From contig QVRM01006451.1 in assembly GCA_003439945.1 (NCBI GenBank), positions 211,001-275,000 of the forward strand: DNA of 64,000 bases, written 5' to 3'. The notes under the pieces are model-generated. The model did not search any database. It had not been told where the DNA came from and worked only from the letters and a program-made list of their open reading frames with translations. This document shows positions 22,691 to 34,862 of this stretch, piece by piece. The stretch's first letter is position 1. The number at the start of each line of letters is the position of its first letter. The stretch is from Dermanyssus gallinae. Taxonomy: Eukaryota; Arthropoda; Arachnida; Mesostigmata; Dermanyssidae. The position numbers and the translations under genes were made by a program.

Positions 22691-25600
22691 TTATAAGAAA
22701 TATTTGAATGTATTTATGACTTATGTATATCAACCAAATGTAAATAATATTAGAAAAATACATACATACATACGCTCGTGCAATATAAGCTTGCTGGGGA
22801 AAATAAGTAACGCAATTAAAGCATCCTCACTCGGACACATAAAGTGGAAGCCACCAGGACAGACACCCGTCTGCGTCTGGCAGAAAAGCGAAATGTACAG
22901 CGAAATGTAGCCGCAGAAACTGAAGCAGCAGCAACTATTAACATAAAAACGAGACATGTTATATCACGATTGGAAGTCATACAGATAGTTAATATCAAGT
23001 AGTATTTACTACTATGATATTTATAATTAATATTATTATTGCAATACTCTGGACAATATTGACTGCGAAATAGCTGCCATGATCATTATCATCATCATCA
23101 TTCATCGGTGGTATTGTAGTACTAATTGGCGCTCTCTGGTGGCAATGTTCACATAAAGAGCCGTGCCAGAAACGCGGAGAACAGCCACAACTATATTAAT
23201 TAGAACCCTTTATCCTTCCTTTTAATTGGAGGTTGTATTTCGAGTCAATACTAGTGCCCAAACTATTGTGTCAGGCTACGTCATTCTATCGTTGTGGGGT
23301 GTTAGGCCCGTCACACCCCTGAGCCTTCTTCTAACTGCCATATATGTGTATTTGTTACATACTCGTCTGACTTAGTGTACATTTACATATGGATCGCGTC
23401 TGATGTACTATGTACTGATTCGGCCCGCTCGGTCAAAGTCTTTTCTATCTTGCTCAGTCTTTGAGCCGTTACGGTCTGCGGCCTAACTGGGTTGCCGGCG
23501 CGTCTGCTTAAGTTCTGCTCTGGTCCCCCTGCTCCTCGTTTTAGCAGGCCCGCTTGCATCCTAATCAGTTTTTCTCACAGAACAGTATTTCGTTCTCGGC
23601 TCCCATCACTGTAGAAAGAGGAAGGTAATCGAGGCTTAGTTACCGCACAATATCGGCCGCTAGTTATATTTCCAAAGCTTTCTTGTGTGCGTTTACGCCT
23701 GACAAGACGTTGATTTAGTCGGGTTTCTTGTTTTAAACTATTTTGGTTTTTGCATTTGCGTGAAAAATTTGCGTGCATTGCATGAAAATTGCCGTATCGT
23801 GGACACAGTCATTACCCGTTGTGGACTCATGATTGTATTATGGCATTATGCAACTTTTGCTCGTTAAATAATTTGCTATTTTACTTATATACTCATATTT
23901 AATTTATAATTGTTCATAAATATTTGTATGTATTGTATATTAAATAGTAGAACAAAGTGTTATTTTATAATTGCTATTTTGCATTTTTCGTATGCAAACG
24001 CACGCGCTATATAGCGCAGCTTCACTAATGAACCTCACAGTAAATTGATTTTTAAAAAGCATTCGTAGGGCCATTTCTACTTTTCTTTCTACAACTTACA
24101 GATCCATGCGTTGACGCAACGTTGCTCAAATGACTTACGGGCAAACACTGAAAATCCTGGACCCTCATACGCATCATATCGCAACGCTGAAGTGGACTCT
24201 GAGCGAATTAGGAATGGTGCTGGTGAGGACCGCAATAGACAGTGCAGTTCGCTTACTATCATACGTTGCATAGAAGAAAAGCTAAACTCGGTGGAATTAA
24301 ACAGCTCGTTTTTGTTCTAAAACGCTATAACGCGCCTCCCTCGGGCATTCGGATAGATTCTAATAAGGACGCCCAATTAACTTGACGTCAGCATGGCGGA
24401 GCGGTTTTGGAAGCGCCTGGCCTTGAACGAACGACTTGTTCTCCAGCTGCTCCTCGATTGCCTCGCTCTCTAATGTTCCGAGTTCTTCGTGTAATTGGAC
24501 AGTGCATCATACATGATGCCGGCCACTGCAACCGCTGCGTCCTTTGTTTGTCCGCCCGCCGATTCGATGCAGCGTCGCATTGAAGTCAAGAATAACGAAC
24601 GGCACTGGCTTGACACTGTTCACATTACGGAGCCGCGTTAATTTGAAATGCACGTTTTTGTCGTCTCGAGCATCAACTCGCAGAAGAAGTCGCCGGCTCC
24701 GCCATGACTCACGCCAAATGTACAATATCAGACTCCAAAAAGGAAGTGCGTATTACTGCGTTCCATCGGTTTAAAGCTGCTTATTGGCATATTGACGAAT
24801 GACACTAGGCGCGACAAATTGAGTGTTATGCATCATGCGTTTCCGAAATGTCCCACAAGGAGAGAGTGTTGCGAGTGGAACATGAGGACAAGCGTAGGGT
24901 TGTGCAGTTTTGTGCCTCCACCAATACTTTGAAAAATCATTAATATTATTATACAGCAAACGGTTCCTGCTACGACAGGATCAGCAAAACAGAGAACGAT
25001 ATTTAGAGGTTGCTATAAGTGCCCTTTCGCATATACTCGTATGCGCTTATTGTTGCATACACTCGTAGCTAGTCCCTCTTTCTTCGACCAGAAGCCAAGT
25101 GATCCCTATACAAAAAAAAGTTCGTTAAGACATGCAACCTTGAATTCTTTTGGATAAATTAGACACCTTCAACGTCGTTTGCTTGTTTGTGTATTGTGAC
25201 TGAGCACATATATTATAGATAGTTAGAATGGGAATATGATATTCTGCGCTATATTGATCCCCTTTAATAGCATGCAGAACGACGAACAAGGAAGGAATGG
25301 CGTCAGCAACAATAATAACAGCTACAGCACCTTTAAGCTGCCACAACCATGGCAGCAATACCGATAAGTACCGATAAACAGTGATGAGCACAACAAGCAG
25401 TAACAACCACAGCAGCGAAGTTGCCCACATACCTTATTCATAGGTAGCAGCATGCATGGTAACCTGGTTTTGCTATGTTGACCACCACCTCGGAGTCTCA
25501 ACCGGATTGTGCTCGACATAATGCCGATGAAGACTGATCACCATCGGTTGGCCCCCGGTGGGGAAACGAGAGGCGCGGGAAACACGTCAGACATGATCCA

Positions 25601-26470
25601 TCGAAGTCGCGACGATGCGTAAGACATGATTGCTCTAGGCGATAAGGTTAGGTATTGTCCCGTATAGCTAGTCCCGCGCAAAAGCGCGACGGGACACTGC
25701 AGCTAAGAAGGCTGCCGAAGACTGACAATGTCCCTATCGATCAACGACGGGCAACGCGAATCCTTCTTCCTCTTTTTAGCCAGTTGCTAGTCGAGTACTG
25801 AATGAATACAGCTCCGTTATAATCACTCGGTACTGATTCTGAGAGAAAACAGAAAAAAGAGAGACCAAGCAACACTGTAGAAAGTTCTGAAAAATTCTAC
25901 TAATGAATATACAGACCGAGATTGCAATCGGACGCACCGGCAAACTGTTAAGCACTGGCTACTCGGCGGCTACCTGGAATGCTTAGGGATAGTATATAGG
26001 CTGCCAGACCACGAAGTCGTAAGCGATGGTGCTTCGTTTAGTTGCACTTTGCCAAAAGGAACATCGTAACCCACTAGGCCTTCACTTGTGGTGCAGAAGC
26101 GACGCACGTGAGGTAAACTCAGTAACCATGTTCAGTGTACTCATGATCTTGCGATATACGCGAGCAACAAAGGTTAAGCCGGCAGGGCAAAAAAGAAGAG
26201 CCGAAGCCCTAGGTATTCCAATATGTTCGACCCTCGGTGCATTTAAGGTATGGCTCACGGTGATTACAAGGTTGCAGAAAACTGATGATAGTCTCGAACA
26301 AACAGTCTCCTTAAAAATGTTCTGAATTCTAAGTGATATACAACAATAGTTTAGGAAAAACATCGATTTATGTAGTGCCTGCCACAACATGCCTATTTTA
26401 CAGCTGTGTAACTCTTCGATTTGTGTCGTGCTATTGATACGATTTGTCTGACGGCACAAATAATAATACT
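22691..26470. other. Long intergenic stretch, no gene recognised
   Basis: Almost 3.8 kb without a supported gene. Small items: a GGTGGTATTGTAG word near 23105, related to the dispersed repeat at 2.9 and 5.65 kb; an imperfect GC hairpin near 25671-25695; and a short TAATAATA run at 26461-26470 that is the 5' junction of the next LINE. The frames at 24111-24320, 24507-24774 and 26026-26459 were examined and not accepted. Confidence 0.45.
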
Positions 26471-27985
26471 AACGTTCGGAAGCGGGCATTCAGCAGGGTG
26501 ACCCGCTAGGACCTGCTCTATTTAGTCTCGGTATATCAGATTTAGTATCGCAACTACAGAGCCCTTTTAACGTATGGTATCTAGATGACGCCACGCTTGC
26601 CGGCCCTGCAAGTATCATCGCAACAGATTTAAGAAGAGTGCTGCAGTTTGAAGAAGACGGGGGACTGACACTGACTGCCGCAAAATGTGAGATTACTGCT
26701 GTCGGGGGCTCACCTCAGGAGAGGGAAGAAGCAACGTCCACGACTGACACGCTTGCATCCTCAGGCTGCGCTGTGCATTTGGAGATATAGCCTAGGGTCT
26801 TCAAGATTTAACTATATACTGCGTGCATGCCCTGCTTTGACGTGCCCCGAAGAATTGACGGCGTATGATGACATCAGCAGAGACATACTTAGTGAAGTCC
26901 TAAACGTAAATTTAGAAGAGAACACCTGGCAGAGAGCAAGTCTTCCGATACGTGAAGGTGGTCTGGGAATAAGGAGTGCCACTGACCTAGCTCCGGTCTG
27001 CTACGCTGCTTCACTGGTGCAGTTCGGTCCGGTGGCAGCTTCGTTAGTGGAAGAGGCAGTTCGACCACAAATAAGATATGAAACCAGTAAAGCACGGGAC
27101 ACTATTAAAACCATGCTAGACCCAGGCCCTTTAGAAGAATATCCTAGCCAATATAACCTAGATGAGCTCAAAAGTAAAAAAAAGAGCAGAGAAATCTTAG
27201 ACGAGCTTGCTTCCCGGAGAGACCGCGCCGTATTCTTAGCGGCACAAGATAACTTCAGTGGGGGTTGGCTTAAGGCCTTACCCTCGCCTCAGCTCGGCAC
27301 CATGCTGGATCCCAACTCTTTCCGCATGATGTCAGCACTTAGAATCGGCGCTAGCGTCTGCGAGCCGTTTCAGTGCAAACTGTGCGGGGAGATGGTGGAT
27401 TCCAGTGGCCTACACCCACTGAGTTGCCCGAAGAGCGCCGTTAGATCGTCCAGACATGCTGAACTGAACGGTGTGATCATAAGGTCCCTTAGGAAAGTCG
27501 GTATACCATCTACACTTGAACCGAGAGGTTTAGTGTCCGCTGGCGAAGAAAGACCTGATGGGGTGACCATTGCATTATGGTCACATGGAAAGTCCCTAGC
27601 TTGGGATGCAACGGTTTCGTGCACAACCGCGGCTTCCTATTTACACCACAGCTCTGTTGAGCCGGGGTGGGTAGCAAAGCACGCAGACGCCAGAAAACGG
27701 TTTAAATATGCTGAACTGGAAACAAGATATATTTTTGTGCCTATCGCCATGGAGACACTAGGACCAATCAGCAAGGGAACCGAAGCATTTCTCAAAGATT
27801 TGAGTAAGCGAATTCAGGAAGTTACGAACGACCGAAGAGAGGGTCAATTCTTGAGGCAAGCATTGTCCTTGGCCGTTTGCAGAGGAAACGCGGCATCTAT
27901 TTTAGGCGCCATGGAGTGAACTAATTATTTAAAAAAACTTTGCAATAATACGTTCAGACCTCTCAACTGTAACATCGTTTAACAT
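26471..27985 (+). pseudogene. R4/Dong-like LINE in (TAA)n, 5'-truncated copy 1
   Basis: The copy starts next to a TAA run (26461-26470) within the RT. It has motif B AGIQQGDPLGPALF from 26482 and motif C WYLDD near 26578-26592. After a frame change between about 26690 and 26800 the reading continues to a stop at 27919. That part has the zinc knuckle CKLCGEMVDSSGLHPLSC near 27378-27431. The restriction-like endonuclease follows: RHAELN, ERPDGVTIALWSHG, then LAWDATVSC. The C-terminal motif AVCRGNAASI is near 27873. A 3' UTR of about 65 bp ends in TAATAAAAATAATAATAA. R4/Dong-clade LINEs are known for this endonuclease type, and Dong for inserting into TAA repeats. Confidence 0.85.
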
Positions 27986-28006
27986 GTAATAAAAATAATA
28001 ATAATT

Positions 28007-28037
<31 letters not shown>

Positions 28038-28081
28038 ATAATATAATATATAAATATAATATAATATATAAATAATAATAA
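27986..28081. repeat. (TAA)n-rich tract between LINE copies 1 and 2
   Basis: TAA repeats, degraded in part to AATATAATATA. The tract forms the 3' tail of copy 1 and the 5' junction of copy 2. Confidence 0.9.
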
Positions 28082-29938
<1,857 letters not shown>

Positions 29939-30022
29939 ATATATATATATATAAGTTTCTAAAAAAAGGTGTTCTAGGATCCTGAAAATATTTTAAAAAC
30001 GCAACGTTTTTTAAAATATTTT

Positions 30023-30066
<44 letters not shown>

Positions 30067-30095
30067 TGCCAGCGTTCGATGATCAACAGTAACGT

Positions 30096-30136
<41 letters not shown>
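29939..30136. repeat. Composite (TA)n with two short inserts
   Basis: TA runs at 29939-29953, 30029-30064 and 30099-30136 are separated by two inserts. One, of about 75 bp, contains a foldback (29985-30022). The other, of about 34 bp, starts AGTGCCAGCGTTCGATGATC. The right-hand TA run is the 3' tail of the minus-strand element at 30137-34668. Confidence 0.85.
29985..30022. repeat. Near-perfect AT-rich hairpin within (TA)n
   Basis: AAAATATTTTAAAAACG and its near reverse complement CGTTTTTTAAAATATTTT are separated by CAA. The arms differ by a single extra T. Confidence 0.95.
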
Positions 30137-30138
<2 letters not shown>

Positions 30139-30201
30139 CCGTTTATTAAGGAATAAAAATGGAGCTACAATTGTCTCCCAAGAACGTGTGCACAGACAAT
30201 A

Positions 30202-30372
30202 TTACTCTATCTCGTATAGAGTCGGCTGAGACCACTTCAGCAGCGTGCCCCGGACGGATGCCGCGTTCCCGCGTTGGACGTCAAGGTCGAGGCGCTGTCT
30301 TAAGAAAGCCGCAGATCTTTTGTCTCCAGTTGCAAGGTTCAGCTGCTCACCGACTCTGTGGAGAGCTTGCGA
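30202..30372 (-). pseudogene. Frameshifted C-terminal tail of ORF2
   Basis: Just past the point where ORF2 leaves the conserved sequence, another minus-strand frame continues with EQLNLATGDKRSAAFLRQ, then RLDLDVQRGNAASVRG, and stops at 30202-30204. The same block ends the copies at 16.7, 27.9, 28.4 and 28.7 kb. So a single indel near 30370-30390 has replaced the native C-terminus of ORF2 with LSTESVSS. This copy is therefore probably not fully functional. Confidence 0.8.
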
Positions 30373-33083
30373 GTCAAGTTGCCAGGACCGCCCAAGGTTT
30401 CGAATGCTAGGGGTTGAAACTCATGTGGGTAGCCTATTGAGGCGTACTTTGCGAGCTTCCTTGCCTCGGCTAGATTACCAGCGTGGCCTGCTGAGATCGC
30501 CCCGCCACCGACCATTGAAGGTGCTAATGAGTCGGTGACAGTGGCGTCCCAGACGAGCATCCTGCCCCTACTAAAGGGGGTAAGAGTCATCCCATCCGGG
30601 CGCTTCCCATCGTCGGTGGAAAGGCCCTGGGGCTCTAAAATGCAGGGGAATCCACTTGATCGAAGCGCTCGGCCGAAGGTGTCGTTAATGCCGGCATGCC
30701 TGGCACGCCTTCCCGCACTCATAATGCACGATAACCCGTGATGGGCTAATTTGTCGACGGGGTGGCCGCATTTACATTGATGAGGGGACACAAGGTCACA
30801 GCCGAGGCGAAGACCTGCCCCGATTCGGGTCGTCTCGTTGTCCAGGAGGGTGCCTAGTGGGGCACTCGGAAGCGCATGCAGCCAGGCCCCAGATCCTTTA
30901 GCAGCGACCGCTCGAAGGCGAGCCCTTGTGGTGTCATCGACAGCGCTCGCTAGCAAGCCACGATATACTTCGTCGTGTAAGAATGTGCTCCAGTCATGTT
31001 GGCTTAGAGGATTATCCGGAGCGCCTCTGCAAACGGTCTTTAACTCCTCGTACAGGCGTCTCTTAAGCTCAGTAAACTGAGAAATGCCGGCTTCGTCTAG
31101 CAGTGCGATGGCGTTGTTCTCAGATCGGAAAAGGGAGGAGACTATCGCTGGCCCAGCAGAGACAAGCGGGTCTGGGATCCCCAGACCCCCCTTAGAGATC
31201 GGTAGTTGTGCCTGCTTCCGAGAGGAAGGCGCCAGCGATAGATTAAGAAGGGAATCAAGGGCGTTTAGAGTCAACTCGTTTAATGGACGCAGATCGTCCA
31301 ACCGCCCTGTTAGATCAGCTCCGCGAAGAAGGTGGGTGACTCTCGTAGCAGAGAAGGAAGAACGAAGTAAAAAGAGGGCCCGGTGGGAGCCGAGCGGCGC
31401 GAGGTTGTCAGTGACTTCCTTAAGCTTCTTCTGCCATTTTTCGAGTGCGTGTGTGATCCCTTCCGGCCGGAGGGGAACTCCCAGAAGCTCTAAGTCGTTG
31501 TCGAGGGTAACCTTACATCCCGGCAATAAGGCTTGAAGGATGCGAAGGTCTGGGGTCTGTGCAGTATCGCCTGTGACGTAGATCTCACATTTCTCGGGAT
31601 TCAGCTCTAAGCCCGAAGTCTTACGAAAATCAAGCACGCGCCGAACGTCGTCGGCAACCATATCTACGTCGCCCCCCAGCACGCCGTCATCCAGATACCA
31701 TATGTTTAGTGGGCTTTTAAAAGAGTCAAGTTGCTCTTTGATGCACAGGCAAAACAGAGGGGGGGCCAAAGGGTCACCCTGTTGCAGCCCCGTGGCCGAA
31801 GCTATCAGATCGTCCGGGAGGGCCAGGTAGGAAGCCGTACGGTACGCTTGACTGACGTGGTGCGTTAGTTGGGGGCAATGTGTCGCGACCGCCTTCAGGA
31901 GATGATCTCGTCTTACAGAGTTGAATGCGTTTTTGAAATCAAGCTTCACGAGGACCCCAGGAGACGTGCGTGAGTCAATGAAAGCTCGGGCAGCATGTAC
32001 CGCGGTCTCGGCCCCGGCTGGTACAGCAAAGCCAAGCTGGTGAGGGCCCGTCGCCTCGCCTATGATATCCCTGGTTCGATTACAGGCAATCTTTGCGGCT
32101 AGCCTGCGTAAAGTGGAAGAGCAAGCAATCGGCCTCACTGACCCGTCCTTCTTCTGTAAGGCGAAAAGCCTCGCTCCAAAGATTATAGGCAGCAGCTGAG
32201 ACGGAGGGGCGCCCCACAGAAGTAAGTCCACGACTTTCGCCAGTGCGCTCGCCAGCCGACCGGCTGTGTCCCCTAGAGTCGGAGATAGTAAGTCTATTAG
32301 CAGTCGGGGTCGTATGAAGTCAAGACCTCCGGCGGAACTTCGTGAAAAACTCTTAACCGCGGCTACAACTTCTTCCCCTGACGTGGTGCAGGAAAGCGGA
32401 AGGCTTGGAGGGGCTGGCCACTCTAGGTCTGGTGGGGCCGGGGGGTGTTTTTCGCGAAGGGCTGTCAGGTGATCCGTGCTGGGAGCCAGGACCTCTGACG
32501 ATCCGATCAGCCTGGCGGCGCCTGACACGTCACCCTCGGTTAGCTTGAGAACGGTCTGGCGAACGCGATTATTCGTGAAAGTACGTTTTTTTGTGGGCGC
32601 TGGGGTCACGATCTCGGATAGCCGTAATCCATTATAGAATTCGCGTAGATTATGGCGAATAATAACTGAGAGTGATTGAATATCATTGCGGGTGGGCGGA
32701 AGACGGAGAACCACTGGGGCAAACGAGAAGAGCGCATACCATGCCTCGTCGTTGTTATCGGCTGAGACCCCCAAGAGGACATTTGCCAGAGCCTCTGCTA
32801 CCTGCTTTCTTACCGGTTTCGGGAGGATCCTCAAAAGTCTTAACTTCTTTGCTGCACCCTGTATATCTTCGATTATGCGGGCGGGTTGCTGTCTGTTATT
32901 GTCGGTCGGTGTGGGCGTAGATGTAGATATGTTTGCAGAGGCCGATGGATGTTTGGCTGCTATATGCCTCGTGAGCCCTCTTCTCGTGTATTGCCCGTTG
33001 CATAGTGGACAAGCTATTCGCTGTGAGTGTACCGACGACTGCAACCCGCCACTGGCTATATTATTAGAATCCTGTTCCATCAT
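30339..33083 (-). CDS. ORF2: RT with restriction-like endonuclease, R4-like
   Basis: The open frame is 914 codons. In family terms it nicks the target DNA and reverse-transcribes the element RNA there. A C2H2 finger is at residues 25-45 (C25, C28, H40, H45). The RT spans about 230-560: motif A LDFKNAF with D382, motif B GLQQGDPLAP at 432-441, motif C YLDD at 463-466. A thumb region follows. A CCHC-type knuckle lies at C770, C772, H782 and C786. The endonuclease carries H796, RPDG (P829, D830) and WDATV (D847), a PD...D core followed by DSLAPS as in the R4/Dong clade. The start is set by the TAATG overlap with ORF1. The last ~20 codons are altered by a frameshift; homologous sequence continues to 30202. 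Very few lesions suggest a recent insertion. Confidence 0.9.
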   Translation of the reverse strand: MMEQDSNNIASGGLQSSVHSQRIACPLCNGQYTRRGLTRHIAAKHPSASANISTSTPTPTDNNRQQPARIIEDIQGAAKKLRLLRILPKPVRKQVAEALANVLLGVSADNNDEAWYALFSFAPVVLRLPPTRNDIQSLSVIIRHNLREFYNGLRLSEIVTPAPTKKRTFTNNRVRQTVLKLTEGDVSGAARLIGSSEVLAPSTDHLTALREKHPPAPPDLEWPAPPSLPLSCTTSGEEVVAAVKSFSRSSAGGLDFIRPRLLIDLLSPTLGDTAGRLASALAKVVDLLLWGAPPSQLLPIIFGARLFALQKKDGSVRPIACSSTLRRLAAKIACNRTRDIIGEATGPHQLGFAVPAGAETAVHAARAFIDSRTSPGVLVKLDFKNAFNSVRRDHLLKAVATHCPQLTHHVSQAYRTASYLALPDDLIASATGLQQGDPLAPPLFCLCIKEQLDSFKSPLNIWYLDDGVLGGDVDMVADDVRRVLDFRKTSGLELNPEKCEIYVTGDTAQTPDLRILQALLPGCKVTLDNDLELLGVPLRPEGITHALEKWQKKLKEVTDNLAPLGSHRALFLLRSSFSATRVTHLLRGADLTGRLDDLRPLNELTLNALDSLLNLSLAPSSRKQAQLPISKGGLGIPDPLVSAGPAIVSSLFRSENNAIALLDEAGISQFTELKRRLYEELKTVCRGAPDNPLSQHDWSTFLHDEVYRGLLASAVDDTTRARLRAVAAKGSGAWLHALPSAPLGTLLDNETTRIGAGLRLGCDLVSPHQCKCGHPVDKLAHHGLSCIMSAGRRARHAGINDTFGRALRSSGFPCILEPQGLSTDDGKRPDGMTLTPFSRGRMLVWDATVTDSLAPSMVGGGAISAGHAGNLAEARKLAKYASIGYPHEFQPLAFETLGGPGNLTRKLSTESVSS

Positions 33084-33085
33084 TA
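33081..33085 (-). promoter_or_regulatory. TAATG stop/start overlap between ORF1 and ORF2
   Basis: On the minus strand the ORF1 stop TAA and the ORF2 ATG share one base (TAATG). A second ATG follows in frame immediately after. In the R1-clade LINE SART1 a UAAUG overlap supports ORF2 translation by termination-reinitiation; the same mechanism is inferred here. Confidence 0.7.
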
Positions 33086-34588
33086 TTGCATTATTTGTTT
33101 AAGGCTTTCCAACACCGGCAATAGCTGCAGGAGGGGTTCTAAAACCACCACTAGGGTCTTAAGCTGACCCAACAGGTCGGATCCGCCCCCTGATACGACT
33201 TGCGACAAACGAGTTACAGCATCAGCCGTAGGGAGGATAGGGCGCGCAGTTCTAGGTGCTCGACGCACCGGGGCACGGTTTAATCGGCGCCGTGAGGCGA
33301 ACGTCCCGTTATTGGTGTGCCATCTTCCCGCGCGTTTTTTGGGCTTCTTCGTGGGGAGTGGCCTGGGTGCAGGAAGAAGCAGCTGCGGGTCAGGGTTCTC
33401 GGGTGACTGGGAAATACCGCGAACGACGTTGGCGTACGTAGGCTGCCCACTTGGGTTTTGCGGCGAGGTGTCTGGTCGGGATGTGGGGTTTGGCCGACTG
33501 CTGGTGATTTCAGCAGCCGGGTACGTTACCCGAACCTGTTGCAAAGTTCTGGCTTCCAGGAATAATCTGTTCCTCTCTTTAAGATAGATCAGGCGGGGGC
33601 AGGATGGTGACCCGGACGGGTGAGCACCCCGGCAGTTAATACACCGCGTCTGATTGGTGCAACTTGCGGCGAGGTGGCCTGGGTTGCCGCATTTCCTGCA
33701 GACTTGCTGTTGTGTGCACCGCTCCGCAAAGTGTCCAGGCCGTAGGCATTTGTGGCAAAGCCTAGGCTGGTCAGGTTCGAGCACAACCTGGTGCGACTGA
33801 AACCCTAAAAATATTGATGTGGGGGGTTGTCGGTCAAACTGCAGGATCACTTTACCCAGAGGCACCCTAGCTCCGGACTGAACCCGCGTGAGTCGTTTTA
33901 CATGGATGACCCCAAGCGGTGCTAGTTCCTTTAGCATTTCTTCCTCTGTAAGGCAAGTTGGAACTCTCTGAATTGTCGCCCGAAAGAATGATAATGATGG
34001 GCAGTGAGCCGACACCGCGAATTCTCCAAGGCTGGTGATTGGTAACAGCTTCTGGGTGGATTCTATATCAGGAAGCCACACTATTATTGATTTTCTGTCT
34101 CCGGATATCTTCGACTTAGGTGACAAGGCAAATATGAGCTTGTATATGGATAGCAGTGAACCCTCGGGGAAATCTGTTTCAGCACCTTCCGATGTTTCTT
34201 TCCTTCTGATGATTACTTTAAACGCGCCCACCGATCCCGTCGATAAATCTTCTCTAAGTTTCTCCAGATTTCGTTGTTCTCTTGAGAGGGTCTTTTTTTC
34301 CCTTCGGGATGTCACGGTCACAAATCCGTCATTTAAAGTCTTCTCCTGTGTTTCGGCTTCGCTCTCTGATGGCGAAGCCGGCTTTTTCCGCTTGGCGCCA
34401 ATGCTTGGCTGGTTTAGCGGACTCGTTTCACATGGAACATCGGTGTCCATCGTCGAGGTAGATCCGACGTTCTCTGTCGTCCCCTTCGGATGTTCGTTGG
34501 TCGCAGACACGGGAGACGCGCACTGTCGCAGGCGAGCTATGTCCAGAGTAGGTGGAGGCGAAGGTCCTCCCGAACTGCCGGGTGGCAT
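33083..34588 (-). CDS. ORF1: gag-like protein with three zinc knuckles
   Basis: The open frame is 501 codons and probably binds the element RNA. The N-terminal ~100 residues are Ser/Thr/Pro-rich, with a basic KRKKP near 67 and charged KK/RR runs near 95-130. A middle domain at about 120-270 looks like the RRM-like or gag-core region of LINE ORF1 proteins, but I cannot assign it firmly. Knuckle 1 is C278, C281, H286, C291; knuckle 2 is C297, C300, H305, C310; knuckle 3 is C316, C319, H323, C330. A Pro-rich stretch near 360-425 and a basic segment (PTKKPKKRAGR) follow. The start has A at -3 (AAGATGC). The TAA stop shares its A with the ORF2 ATG. CCHC gag proteins are usual in APE-type LINEs but unexpected beside a restriction-like-endonuclease ORF2. 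Confidence 0.85.
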   Translation of the reverse strand: MPPGSSGGPSPPPTLDIARLRQCASPVSATNEHPKGTTENVGSTSTMDTDVPCETSPLNQPSIGAKRKKPASPSESEAETQEKTLNDGFVTVTSRREKKTLSREQRNLEKLREDLSTGSVGAFKVIIRRKETSEGAETDFPEGSLLSIYKLIFALSPKSKISGDRKSIIVWLPDIESTQKLLPITSLGEFAVSAHCPSLSFFRATIQRVPTCLTEEEMLKELAPLGVIHVKRLTRVQSGARVPLGKVILQFDRQPPTSIFLGFQSHQVVLEPDQPRLCHKCLRPGHFAERCTQQQVCRKCGNPGHLAASCTNQTRCINCRGAHPSGSPSCPRLIYLKERNRLFLEARTLQQVRVTYPAAEITSSRPNPTSRPDTSPQNPSGQPTYANVVRGISQSPENPDPQLLLPAPRPLPTKKPKKRAGRWHTNNGTFASRRRLNRAPVRRAPRTARPILPTADAVTRLSQVVSGGGSDLLGQLKTLVVVLEPLLQLLPVLESLKQIMQ

Positions 34589-34774
34589 CTTGGCGGCTTT
34601 CCGCTGAGACTTCTCGCAGTAACCGACTAATTTAGCGAAGTGGTACTCACTGGTGCGCTCCCACTAGCGTAGATAAAAATAACAATAAACAAAAATAGAA
34701 AAGAATCATAAAAAATATATATATAATAATTAAAATAAGAATAAAATAAAATAAAAAATAAAAATTAATGGAAA

Positions 34775-34862
34775 AAAAAAAAAAAATCACACTTCGCGGG
34801 CTCGAACTGTGGCCGTTTGGCTGGCGGTCGCCTGCGCTACCGCCTAGGCTGCGCTGCCTATT
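34775..34862 (-). other. tRNA-like sequence (pseudo-tRNA or SINE head)
   Basis: On the minus strand TAGGCGGTAGCGCAGGCG resembles an A box, and AGTTCGAGCCC, about 30 nt later, a B box. A homopolymer T-run follows on that strand. The T-arm and acceptor stem do not pair properly, so a functional tRNA is not called. It lies just upstream of the 5' end of the two-ORF LINE. Confidence 0.4.

Larger units (their letters stand above)
30137..34668 (-). mobile_element. Near full-length two-ORF R4-like LINE
   Basis: This is one minus-strand unit. It has a 5' UTR of about 80 bp, ORF1 (34588 to 33083), ORF2 (33083 to 30339, then shifted to 30202) and a 3' UTR of about 65 bp ending in (TA)n at 30099-30136. 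The 5' boundary near 34668 is inferred from the switch to AT-rich DNA. ORF1 is gag-like with three zinc knuckles. ORF2 has a C2H2 finger, RT, zinc knuckle and restriction-like endonuclease. The stop of ORF1 overlaps the start of ORF2 as TAATG. No target-site duplication was visible, as expected in a TA tract. Confidence 0.85.

Noticed and set aside
24111..24320. Frame containing NTENPGPSY, similar to a 2A peptide
   Set aside because: Only ENPGP matches; the upstream Asp-Val/Ile-Glu and hydrophobic stretch needed for a 2A-like sequence are absent, and no LINE sequence surrounds it.
24507..24725. Minus-strand peptide VILDFNATLHRIGG, resembling an APE-endonuclease GDFNA motif
   Set aside because: The essential Gly is missing and no other endonuclease or RT motif is nearby; probably coincidence.
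30137..34668. R2-type insertion in 28S rDNA
   Set aside because: No rRNA sequence flanks any restriction-like-endonuclease element; flanks are (TA)n or AT-rich DNA, and the endonuclease signature is R4-like.
34775..34862. Functional tRNA gene on the minus strand
   Set aside because: T-arm and acceptor stem are mispaired; kept as tRNA-like.
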